The notes beneath the pieces are model-generated. The model was not told the origin of the DNA. It did not search any database and worked only from the letters and a program-made list of their open reading frames with translations. A DNA stretch of 64,000 nt from Clostridia bacterium (lineage in GTDB: Bacteria > Bacillota > Clostridia > Lachnospirales > JAOARL01), in contig JAOARL010000008.1 in assembly GCA_025210555.1 (NCBI GenBank), positions 146,868-210,867 on the forward strand, written 5' to 3'. The position numbers and the translations under genes were made by a program. Of the stretch, positions 1-7,970 are shown one piece after another. How positions within the stretch are numbered: position 1 is the first letter of the stretch; each line of letters opens with the position of its first letter.

Positions 1-788
1 ATTTCGGCATTTTTGCAAGTATCTATATTCATACTTACCTTTGCTAGTTTTTTTGCAATTATTTTATTAGTTTTAACTAGCTCCTCTAATACATCAACTC
101 CACTTATTATGTCATTAATTTTTTCTTTTATAAAATTGGTTGCAACATCTTTAAACTGACTTTCCAAATCTAAAATTTGTTCAAATTTATGTTTATTTAG
201 TACCAAAAATTCTTTATCGTAATATATAGCATCATATCTAAAGTCTATATTTAAAAATGATCCTTTTGCTAATCCAATTTTACTTTCATCTGTATCAAAA
301 AACATTAATATTTTATTTTTAGTTTCCTTATAAATAGCACTTTTTGAATATTTTTTTAATAGTATAATTTTTTTATTATTAGCTTCTATTACTATTGCAT
401 AACTATGTAATCTATTTCTTATTTTATTTAAATCTTTGACATCTCCTGTATCTAACCCCTTTATTAAAACATCCTCTAACATCTTTTCATAATTTGTACT
501 ATCAACGTTTCTATAAACCCACATATTCTCTTCTAAAGCCTTTTCATCTTCAATTAATTCGTAATCAGTTATACTCTTATCATCTTTTTTGTTCAAACAA
601 TTCCCAAATTCTTCAGTTGCCTTTTCTTTTATAGCTTTTAAAGAACTTAATCTTAATGCTTCATAATATTTTTCACCATCTTTTTGCCTCTTTATTATAA
701 AAAAAATTTTTATTATGTTTTTTTGTTTATTTAATGTTTTTCTGAAATCTTTTATATTTTTCAAAACTTTTTCATTACTCTGACTCAT
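1..788 (-). CDS. kwaB: KwaB-like protein of a Kiwa anti-phage system (3' end outside window)
   Basis: An open frame runs without a stop from an ATG at 788 off the left edge, giving 262 visible residues; KwaB proteins are a little over 300, so perhaps 50 C-terminal residues are missing. The protein begins MSQSNEKVLK and resembles the DUF4868 family: alternating charged helices and strands, then a core of the form DFRYDAIYYDKEFLVLNKHK followed by FEQILDLE. In Kiwa, KwaB is the cytosolic DNA-binding partner of membrane protein KwaA. Of two adjacent ATGs (791, 788), the second is better spaced (6 nt) from the GAGGAGG site. The gene overlaps the end of kwaA by 14 nt, implying coupled translation. 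The family call rests on remembered sequence features plus the KwaA-like neighbour. Confidence 0.75.
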   Translation of the reverse strand, partial: MSQSNEKVLKNIKDFRKTLNKQKNIIKIFFIIKRQKDGEKYYEALRLSSLKAIKEKATEEFGNCLNKKDDKSITDYELIEDEKALEENMWVYRNVDSTNYEKMLEDVLIKGLDTGDVKDLNKIRNRLHSYAIVIEANNKKIILLKKYSKSAIYKETKNKILMFFDTDESKIGLAKGSFLNIDFRYDAIYYDKEFLVLNKHKFEQILDLESQFKDVATNFIKEKINDIISGVDVLEELVKTNKIIAKKLAKVSMNIDTCKNAE

Positions 789-1401
789 CATTTTCCTCCT
801 CTATGCTACAATAATATATTCCACTTTCAATCTTTATTATTTCTATTTCTTCACCCTCATCAATCTCATCTCCATCGACTACTAAATAATATTTTTTATT
901 ACTATCTGATAATTCTAGCTCAACTTCATACAAGTTATATTTTATATTTAATATTGGGTTTATTACAATTAATTTTGATTTTATATATATCATCATTACT
1001 ATAAAAAAATATATTAATATATATATCTTGTTGCATATGCCTTCATAGCTAATCGCAGAAAACGGAATTATATAAGTTATCATATAAGTAATTGAATCGC
1101 TGTTTTTATTACTTATACTTAACACTTTTGTTTTACTTATTTCCCCCTCTTTCTTTTTATTGTGAATACTAATCGAAAAACATATAATCCCTATAATCCC
1201 CCACAATATAAAAGTCAGAATTACTATTGGAAACAATATATATCTAATAAAAATAATTAATGAATTATAATTCCACCCGCCCCAATTTAAGTATATTAGT
1301 CCTTCTTGCAATCCTTTAATAAAATATATAACTAACAAAGGCATGTATGCAATAAAAAACAAGGATAATTTCAATGTATATGGCATTCTTCGTTTATTCA
1401 T
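775..1401 (-). CDS. kwaA: KwaA-like membrane protein of a Kiwa anti-phage system
   Basis: This 208-residue protein has four likely membrane segments (about 12-28, 52-76, 104-118, 125-141) and a soluble acidic C-terminal tail of about 65 residues that opens with INPILNIKYNLYEVE. Size, four-helix layout and tail agree with KwaA, the membrane half of the two-gene Kiwa defence system. KwaA forms a membrane complex with KwaB and is needed for defence. The start at 1401 is chosen because GGAGGG lies 4-5 nt upstream; an in-frame ATG at 1425 sits in the T-run of a hairpin and has no ribosome site. kwaB follows with a 14-nt overlap. The pair lies just past the core gene trmD, a plausible insertion point for a defence module. 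Confidence 0.75.
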   Translation of the reverse strand: MNKRRMPYTLKLSLFFIAYMPLLVIYFIKGLQEGLIYLNWGGWNYNSLIIFIRYILFPIVILTFILWGIIGIICFSISIHNKKKEGEISKTKVLSISNKNSDSITYMITYIIPFSAISYEGICNKIYILIYFFIVMMIYIKSKLIVINPILNIKYNLYEVELELSDSNKKYYLVVDGDEIDEGEEIEIIKIESGIYYCSIEEENDESE

Positions 1402-1423
1402 CTTCCCTCCTTTCAAACAACTC

Positions 1424-1454
1424 AAAAAGGCACATAACTTCTCAGTTATGCACC
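1424..1454 (-). terminator. Hairpin plus T-run in the kwaA leader (terminator or attenuator)
   Basis: On the minus strand an 11-bp stem (GGTGCATAACT with AGTTATGTGCC, two G-T pairs, loop GAGA) is followed by TTTTT. It would end transcripts coming from trmD. It also lies downstream of the kwaA promoter, so it could attenuate kwaAB transcription. Confidence 0.7.
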
Positions 1455-1478
1455 CTTAGTATTTTATCAGCCATATAT

Positions 1479-1507
1479 ATTATATCGCTCTATTTGATTT
1501 TAATCAA
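1479..1507 (-). promoter_or_regulatory. Promoter for kwaAB
   Basis: A -35 box TTGATT (1507-1502), a 17-nt spacer and a perfect TATAAT (1484-1479) read toward kwaA. The -35 starts 3 nt after the trmD stop codon. Predicted transcription start is near 1472, giving a leader of about 70 nt that contains the hairpin at 1429-1454. Confidence 0.65.
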
Positions 1508-1509
1508 GA

Positions 1510-2199
1510 TTAATTCATTTTGTTTTCTTCATACTTTTCATATAAGTCAGGTCTATTCTTTTTAGTAAGTTTTATCGACTCTTCTAATCTCCACTTTTCT
1601 ATATTTGCATGGTGCCCAGACATAAGAACATCTGGAACTTTTTTATCATGCCAGACTTCTGGTCTAGTATACTGTGGGTATTCTAGTAGATTATTAGAAA
1701 AAGACTCTTCTTCATGTGATTCTGTCTTTCCTAAAACTCCATCTTTAAGTCTTGCTACCGCATCAATAACGACACAAGCTGCAAGTTCTCCACCAGTAAG
1801 CACATAATCTCCTATTGATATTTCTTCATCTACTATCTCCTCTAAAACTCTTTCATCTATACCTTCATAATGTCCACAAAGGAATGTAATTTCATCTTCC
1901 TTAGCTAATTCTTTAGCTAACTCTTGATTAAAGGTTTTACCTCTTGGAGTTAAGAAGACTACTTTAGATTTAGTATTTAAACTTTCATATGCTTTATATA
2001 CTGGTTCTGCTTGCATAAGCATACCTGCTCCACCACCATAAGTATAATCATCAACTTTAAGATGTTTATTAGTAGTAAAATCTCTAATATTTACAGCATT
2101 TAATTCTATAAGATTCTTCTCCATAGCTTTTTTCATAATGCTATGAGAAAGCGTATCCTCTATCATCTCTGGAAAAAGCGTAAGTACATTAAATTTCAT
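1510..2199 (-). CDS. trmD: tRNA (guanine37-N1)-methyltransferase TrmD
   Basis: TrmD methylates G37 next to the anticodon of certain tRNAs using S-adenosylmethionine and so prevents +1 frameshifting. The 229-residue protein (family about 240) shows the SPOUT trefoil-knot features: DDYTYGGGAGM at 50-60, GHYEGIDERV at 109-118 and SIGDYVLTGGE at 128-138, plus the C-terminal YPQYTRPEVW and GHHANIEKWR motifs. AAAGGTGATAGA precedes the ATG at 2199. It lies 4 nt after the RNase G-like gene, so the two are co-transcribed. The usual rpsP-rimM-rplS neighbours are absent on this side. Confidence 0.97.
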   Translation of the reverse strand: MKFNVLTLFPEMIEDTLSHSIMKKAMEKNLIELNAVNIRDFTTNKHLKVDDYTYGGGAGMLMQAEPVYKAYESLNTKSKVVFLTPRGKTFNQELAKELAKEDEITFLCGHYEGIDERVLEEIVDEEISIGDYVLTGGELAACVVIDAVARLKDGVLGKTESHEEESFSNNLLEYPQYTRPEVWHDKKVPDVLMSGHHANIEKWRLEESIKLTKKNRPDLYEKYEENKMN

Positions 2200-2203
2200 T
2201 CTA

Positions 2204-3253
2204 TCACCTTTTCTCCCTTGTCATTTCTAGAAGTCCAAGCTTTGTATATCCATACACAGCTGTTTTGTTTTTATCTTTCTTCAGTTCCTCTTTAACTATA
2301 TCTAATACTTCTTGCTGCTTCTCTTTAGACTTCATATTTATAAAATCAATTATTATAATACCACTAAGGTTTTTAAGTCTTATTTGTCTTACTATTTCCT
2401 TAGCCGCATCTATATTTGTCTTTTCTATGTTTTTCTCTAAATTTTTACTTGTTGTATTTTTGCCAGTATTTATATCAATAACATTCATAGCTTCAGTCTT
2501 ATCAAATATTATCTTTCCACCTGATTTAAGCCATACATATTTCTTACCTATATCACTATATTTTTTATTAAGATCAAATACTATATCTAAGTCCTTAACG
2601 AGCTTAATACCATCTTTGTTAATACCAAAAGCTTCTGCATATCTCTCAAGCTTATTATATATAGTTTCATCCTCTGTAATATATTCATCAACACATTTAT
2701 TTTCTGTTAATGCTCTATATGCGGAATCTTTATTTATATATACGTCCCTGTCATTTAACATTCCGCTACTTCTTTTAATAAGATCTTTCATTCTCTTATT
2801 TAAGAATTCATACTCCTTTAAAATTTTATCTTCTTCTGCTTCTTCCCTAACTATTATCTGATATTCTTTCCCTTTTAACATTTCTTTTATTTTGCTTCCA
2901 TCTCTATCGAATCCTTCTGAGAACTTAACACCTTCTCCTCTTAGATTTAATATAAGATTTTTACCCTTAACAGATATATTATCAGTTAAGTTAACAAGCT
3001 TTTCATCCGTCTTATCTTTTTTAATTTCAACTAAAATTTCTTCACCTATATTGTAAACCTTTTTAGTTTGAAGATATCCTTTTTCTTTCTTTGAGATATC
3101 TACAAATATGCTTCCTACTGCTTTTTTTACTTCTTTTACTTTACCTAAATATATATTTCCTGTATTAGTTTCCTTTAAATTAATGAATTCAACTAACATA
3201 CCATCCTCTAAAACATATATCATATTCTTTTTTACTATAACCTTCTTATTCAT
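2204..3253 (-). CDS. Ribonuclease E/G family protein, C-terminally short
   Basis: This resembles RNase G/E, the endoribonuclease of rRNA maturation and mRNA decay. It has an S1-like RNA-binding domain (about 30-90), an RNase H-like fold, and a DNase I-like catalytic part with D260 in NVIDINTG and D303 in IIIDFINM, the positions of the two metal-binding aspartates. It ends at GLLEMTREKR, residue 349. Family members normally continue with a CPxCxGxG zinc-link and a small C-terminal domain, to about 480 residues; both are missing. Start 3253 has GGAG 6 nt upstream; an ATG at 3259 abuts the ribosome site. In relatives this gene often follows the TIGR03960/TIGR03936 pair, which here sits 8 kb away. 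Confidence 0.85.
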   Translation of the reverse strand: MNKKVIVKKNMIYVLEDGMLVEFINLKETNTGNIYLGKVKEVKKAVGSIFVDISKKEKGYLQTKKVYNIGEEILVEIKKDKTDEKLVNLTDNISVKGKNLILNLRGEGVKFSEGFDRDGSKIKEMLKGKEYQIIVREEAEEDKILKEYEFLNKRMKDLIKRSSGMLNDRDVYINKDSAYRALTENKCVDEYITEDETIYNKLERYAEAFGINKDGIKLVKDLDIVFDLNKKYSDIGKKYVWLKSGGKIIFDKTEAMNVIDINTGKNTTSKNLEKNIEKTNIDAAKEIVRQIRLKNLSGIIIIDFINMKSKEKQQEVLDIVKEELKKDKNKTAVYGYTKLGLLEMTREKR

Positions 3254-3268
3254 AGACATCTCCTTTCA

Positions 3269-4450
3269 TTAATTATTGTAAGCTACTTTTCCTTTTTTGT
3301 CTCTAAATATCATTTTATATAATGCAAATGCTACTAATATTAACCCAAGATATATTACATACATATCATAGTTAGTTCTACTCTCTGCCATAAATCCAAA
3401 TATTGGAGCTAATAACGAATATGATAGATTAAGTATCATACTTTTATATGACATAATTGCAGCTCTTTTATCATTATCAACTATTTCATTTATTTCTAAA
3501 TCTACAATGTTCATATATACAGATCTAAAAGATTGATGTACTAACATACCAATTATAAATAAATATACATTTCCTGTTACAAATAGGAATCCAGCTCCTA
3601 TAAGTATTAAATGTAAAACTCTAGCGCTATCTCCTTTAAATTTCATATACAAATCATTATTATGTTTTGTAGCTAATGCCGTTGTTAAATTAGCTACAAA
3701 ATATATAATACCAATATATTCTATTTTAAAGTTCATGTCTTTAAGATACGGTGCAAAATGAATAAAGTTTATTCTAATGAAAAAATAGTAAATAGATGTA
3801 GCAACTATTATTTTTATTATTTTTATGTTTGAAAGTACATATTTTGTATCTACCTTTAGCTCACTAAGAAATTTAATTCTACATTTTTGTTCATGTTCAT
3901 TAGTTTCTTCAAATAAAACTATAAATATTAAATTTATGAGCGAAAGAATCGCTGCAATAGCTATTGGTAGGTTCTTATCTATACCAAATACAAACCCTGC
4001 TAATATACACTCAACTGATGCAAATACATACATATATGAATCAGCTCTACCTTTAACTTCTTCATATTCTTTTTCCCTCTTCATATATTTAAGACTTTCA
4101 TAAAGAAGTGATACATCAGCACCATTTTTAAAAGTCATTCCTGCTCCATAAATTGCTTTAAGCACTACTGCTGGCCAAAAACCATCTAGAAATACCCAAA
4201 GACCAAGTGACATTATTATAAGTATCTGACCAAAAATCAATATCTTCTTTCTTCCAATTCTATCAGACAAACATCCCGAAAACACATCTAGCAATGTGCA
4301 AGTAAATGTATAAACAGCTTGAACTATCATAAGTTCAGCAAATGACAAACCTTTTGCAATAAGCATTAGTGTGTATATTGGCGCCATTATTTGTATATTG
4401 TTAAAAGCTTCATAAGCTGGAAAATACTTTATATTATTTGCTAGTTTCAT
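3269..4450 (-). CDS. Major facilitator superfamily transporter
   Basis: The 393-residue protein has about 12 hydrophobic segments and the MFS loop 2-3 signature, here GCLSDRIGRKK at about 60-70. MFS proteins move small solutes across the membrane by proton coupling or uniport. Substrate cannot be told from the sequence; the resemblance is to the drug- and metabolite-efflux branches. The start at 4450 follows GGAGGTAAGA; an ATG at 4462 lies inside the ribosome site. The gene overlaps the end of lgt by 17 nt, so translation is coupled to lgt. Confidence 0.85.
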   Translation of the reverse strand: MKLANNIKYFPAYEAFNNIQIMAPIYTLMLIAKGLSFAELMIVQAVYTFTCTLLDVFSGCLSDRIGRKKILIFGQILIIMSLGLWVFLDGFWPAVVLKAIYGAGMTFKNGADVSLLYESLKYMKREKEYEEVKGRADSYMYVFASVECILAGFVFGIDKNLPIAIAAILSLINLIFIVLFEETNEHEQKCRIKFLSELKVDTKYVLSNIKIIKIIVATSIYYFFIRINFIHFAPYLKDMNFKIEYIGIIYFVANLTTALATKHNNDLYMKFKGDSARVLHLILIGAGFLFVTGNVYLFIIGMLVHQSFRSVYMNIVDLEINEIVDNDKRAAIMSYKSMILNLSYSLLAPIFGFMAESRTNYDMYVIYLGLILVAFALYKMIFRDKKGKVAYNN

Positions 4451-5285
4451 TCTTACCTCCAAGTTTAAATATTATTGCCCCTAATATTATTGCTAAAATT
4501 GCTACTACTTGTGATATAGGAACTCCAGTACTACCTATTATAAGTTGATCTGTTCTAAGCCCTTCTATAAAAAATCTTCCTATACCATATCCAATTAAAT
4601 ATAAACTAAATACTTCACCATTCTTTTTCTTAAATTTACTTCTATATATCACAAGTAAAATGAATAATGATATATTCCAAACTGATTCATATAAGAATGT
4701 TGGATGTACCTGAAGATATTTAATACCTTCAACATCTATTAACTTATCTTTTAAGCTTGCTGGAACGTATGCCGCTCTGCTTGCCATTATTCTCATTGCA
4801 AATAGATTCTCTGTAAAGGATCCAAAGGCCTCTTTATTAAAGAAGTTCCCCCATCTTCCTATAGATTGACCTAAAGCTAAATAAGGTATTATTGTGTCTG
4901 CTAATAAAAAGAAATTAATATTCTTTTTCTTTGTATAAACAACTGCTGTAACAACAGCAGCTATAACACCACCATAAATAGCTAGCCCACCACTTCTTAT
5001 ATTTATAACATCCCAAATACTACTAAATTCATCTAGACTAAATAATACATAATAAGCTCTAGCTCCTATAATACTAAAAACTATTGCATAAAATGCGAAA
5101 TCTAAATAAGTTTCTTCATCTTGTTTTGTTCTTTTTACTTCTCTTAGCATTAACATTACTCCTAATACAAATGCTATTGATATGAAAAATCCATAATAAT
5201 ATATTTTAAAATTTCCTATTTTAAAAAGTACATTACTAAGTTCATTAATTTTAATTCCTAAATTAGGAAACCATATTTCCGGCAT
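4434..5285 (-). CDS. lgt: Prolipoprotein diacylglyceryl transferase
   Basis: Lgt transfers diacylglycerol from phosphatidylglycerol to the lipobox cysteine of prelipoproteins, the first step of lipoprotein maturation, in the cytoplasmic membrane. The 283-residue protein has about seven membrane segments, the Lgt signature GRWGNFFNKEAFG at 143-155, GLAIYGGVI near 100 and HPTFLYES at 194-201. Many Gram-positive homologues carry a tyrosine where others have histidine in the xGG motif, as here. The start overlaps the end of the MATE gene by 23 nt. Confidence 0.96.
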   Translation of the reverse strand: MPEIWFPNLGIKINELSNVLFKIGNFKIYYYGFFISIAFVLGVMLMLREVKRTKQDEETYLDFAFYAIVFSIIGARAYYVLFSLDEFSSIWDVINIRSGGLAIYGGVIAAVVTAVVYTKKKNINFFLLADTIIPYLALGQSIGRWGNFFNKEAFGSFTENLFAMRIMASRAAYVPASLKDKLIDVEGIKYLQVHPTFLYESVWNISLFILLVIYRSKFKKKNGEVFSLYLIGYGIGRFFIEGLRTDQLIIGSTGVPISQVVAILAIILGAIIFKLGGKNETSK

Positions 5286-6633
5286 CTATATCCACTCCAT
5301 TCAATTCATAACTATCCAATTTCTTTTTATTAATGACATAATATATCAAAGCCCCTATTTCCGCAAAAACATATGTTAGCCATACTCCACTTATTCCTAA
5401 ATATATAGGCAGTACATTTATACCTATTGCTATTAGAATAAAGCTTCTTAGTATAGAAAGTATTGCCGAAGCTTTAGCATTTTCAGTGGCTGTATAATAT
5501 GAAATCAAAACATTATTATATCCCTGAACTATAAAAACTAAAGAATAAAGTGCCATACCTTCTACAATTACCTTTATAGCATTTTCATCTGTTATTCCAA
5601 ATATCCCTATAAAATCTTCAACAAATAGATTTAACACAAGCATCGAGAAAACACCAAATATTATTGAATACTTTATGGCTAAATTTTTGAAATCATTTGC
5701 TCTTTTAATATCTCCAGCTCCATAGTCATAACTAACAGCTTGACTTATTGCAACTGAAATTGCATAAAGCGTTAACATTAAAAAGTTACTTATTGTATTT
5801 ACAAAGGTAAGTGACTCAACACCACTCTGTCCTACATATTTAATTATAGCAATCATAAATAACATTTGTGTTATGCCATATGTAGATTCAGATACTAAAT
5901 CTGAAAATCCATTATATAAAGCAAACCAAACCTTTTTGAGATTCCACTTAAACTTAACTATTTTCAACACTTTATTACCTACTGCAAATCTTGCAATCAA
6001 ATACATAATAAATGAAGATGCACCTGTTGCATAAATAACCCCTTCTATTCCCATATTAAAGTATTCAAGCGCAACATAATCAAATACTATATTAAGTATA
6101 TTTCCTATTATTATAGCAATTGATATAAGCATTGGCTTCCCAATAACTCTACCTATACTTATATAATATTGGCTAAGACACCATACTATTGTTGTAAGAA
6201 TTAAAGTATCGCTATATATTTTTGCATTATTAAGTGTTTGCAGTGATACGTCATAATTAAGATACACAATATCTGATATGATTTTCAGTAAGGGCATTGC
6301 AATTATTGATGTTATAATAGTAACTCCAAGCATCATTGAATACATCTTATTTGCTTCTTTGTAATCACCTTTACCTAAATCAACTTCTATAACCACTGAC
6401 GCTCCAACAGATAACATTAATGTAATAGCTGTTAAAAACTGTACCATTGGGAACGCTAATCCTATAGCCTCAAATGCAGATGTTCCTAAATATTTCTTAA
6501 CAAAGTATGCATCAGCTGTTGTATATGCTGATATAGCAAAAAAACTAAGCATTAAAGGAATAAAGTATTTAAAAAATACATATCTTATAGATTTCTTTTC
6601 AAATAACTCTTCTAATTCTTCTTTTTTATTCAT
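5263..6633 (-). CDS. MATE family efflux transporter (copy 1 of a tandem pair)
   Basis: The 456-residue protein has about 12 membrane segments in the two-bundle MATE arrangement and is clearly related to the next gene upstream: both share FSDLVSE/AxxYGxTQxxF, IGNILNIVFDY and YNNVLISYYTATENAKASA-type stretches. MATE proteins export cationic compounds with Na+ or H+ antiport. The start at 6633 follows CGGAGAATCT; an ATG at 6648 overlaps the upstream stop and has no ribosome site. Substrate unknown. Confidence 0.9.
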   Translation of the reverse strand: MNKKEELEELFEKKSIRYVFFKYFIPLMLSFFAISAYTTADAYFVKKYLGTSAFEAIGLAFPMVQFLTAITLMLSVGASVVIEVDLGKGDYKEANKMYSMMLGVTIITSIIAMPLLKIISDIVYLNYDVSLQTLNNAKIYSDTLILTTIVWCLSQYYISIGRVIGKPMLISIAIIIGNILNIVFDYVALEYFNMGIEGVIYATGASSFIMYLIARFAVGNKVLKIVKFKWNLKKVWFALYNGFSDLVSESTYGITQMLFMIAIIKYVGQSGVESLTFVNTISNFLMLTLYAISVAISQAVSYDYGAGDIKRANDFKNLAIKYSIIFGVFSMLVLNLFVEDFIGIFGITDENAIKVIVEGMALYSLVFIVQGYNNVLISYYTATENAKASAILSILRSFILIAIGINVLPIYLGISGVWLTYVFAEIGALIYYVINKKKLDSYELNGVDIDAGNMVS

Positions 6634-6644
6634 AGATTCTCCGA

Positions 6645-7970
6645 TCAACTATTTTTTACTATCAACCTAGCTTTTTTAGTTAAGTTAACAAAGTATATAC
6701 ACACAGCTGTTACAACTTCTGAGAATAAAAATGTTAACCAAACTCCATCTAACCCTAAAAATCCAGGTAATATTATTATCCCTATTATAACAAATATTAA
6801 GCCTTTTAGTATAGAGAATATTGCAGAGGTTCTAGCATCTTCAATTGCTGTATAATAAGATATATAAACCGAATTATATCCTACTAGAATTAGCAGTGGC
6901 GCATATAATCTTGCTGCATTAATAGCTAACTCTATAATATTAACTTTTACTATTCCAAATAATTTAACAAAATCATATATAAACACATTCATAATCACAA
7001 AAAATATAGTTCCTATAACAGTTGACCACTTCAAAACAAAGTTTTTTACCTCATTAATCTTCTGAGCATTGTTAGCTCCATGGTTATAACTAATTATTGG
7101 CTGTACAGATACAGCCATCCCGTATATTGTTAAAACTAAAAAGTTACTTAAATAATTTATAAGACCTAGCGCTACCACGCCATCTTTACCTGCATATATA
7201 GACACACTATATAAAAATATAAGTTGAGTAAGTCCATAAGAGCACTCAGCAACTAAATCAGAAAAACCATTATATAAAATTCCCCACACTCTTTTAGCTT
7301 CTAATTTAAACTTTGTAAATTTTATCCTCTTGTTACCAACTATAAATATCCCGATTATAAGTACAAAAGCTGCCGAAGATCCAGTAGCAATGACAGCACC
7401 TTCTACTCCCATATTAAACTTATCAAGTAATATGTAATCAAATATTATATTCAATATATTTCCTGTTATTATAACAATAGATGCTGCCATTGGCTTTCCT
7501 ATTGCTCTTGCAACACTTAAGAAATATTGACTAACTACCCATATAGGAGTGGTTAGTATTAGTATATTAGAATACACTCTTGCCTGCTCTATTACTTCTG
7601 GTCCTACATTTGAATTTGCATACATAACCTGAGAGATTAAATTAAGTAGTGGCATAAATAAAACACTTAAAATAGCACTTACAAATATCATCATCGAATA
7701 TACTCTACTTGCTTCTTTTATGTCTCCCTTACCAAGTTCTATTCCTATTACTGTAGATGTTCCAATACCTACCATTAGTGAAATTCCTATTATAAATTGC
7801 ATTATAGGAAATGCTAAGTTAACACCAGCCAATGCATCAACTCCTACATATTTTTTAACAAATGCTGCATCAATTACAACATAAAATGATATGACAAAAA
7901 AACTGAGTAACTGTGGCAAAAAATATTTTAAAAACAATTTATGTATCGGCAACTTATTATCTTTTTCCAT
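6645..7970 (-). CDS. MATE family efflux transporter (copy 2 of a tandem pair)
   Basis: This 441-residue MATE protein has the same two-bundle layout as its neighbour at 5263-6633 and close similarity along the whole length (for example LILTTPIWVVSQYFLSVARAIGKP against LILTTIVWCLSQYYISIGRVIGKP, shown here as homologous segments). A tandem duplication followed by divergence explains the pair; they could act as separate transporters or as a heteromer. It starts right after the ABC-F stop codon, 12 nt from AAAGG, a rather wide spacing. Confidence 0.9.
   Translation of the reverse strand: MEKDNKLPIHKLFLKYFLPQLLSFFVISFYVVIDAAFVKKYVGVDALAGVNLAFPIMQFIIGISLMVGIGTSTVIGIELGKGDIKEASRVYSMMIFVSAILSVLFMPLLNLISQVMYANSNVGPEVIEQARVYSNILILTTPIWVVSQYFLSVARAIGKPMAASIVIITGNILNIIFDYILLDKFNMGVEGAVIATGSSAAFVLIIGIFIVGNKRIKFTKFKLEAKRVWGILYNGFSDLVAECSYGLTQLIFLYSVSIYAGKDGVVALGLINYLSNFLVLTIYGMAVSVQPIISYNHGANNAQKINEVKNFVLKWSTVIGTIFFVIMNVFIYDFVKLFGIVKVNIIELAINAARLYAPLLILVGYNSVYISYYTAIEDARTSAIFSILKGLIFVIIGIIILPGFLGLDGVWLTFLFSEVVTAVCIYFVNLTKKARLIVKNS

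Noticed and set aside
5263..7970. Tandem MATE pair as a novel two-part system
   Set aside because: Simple duplication of a common efflux family explains it; no special feature seen.
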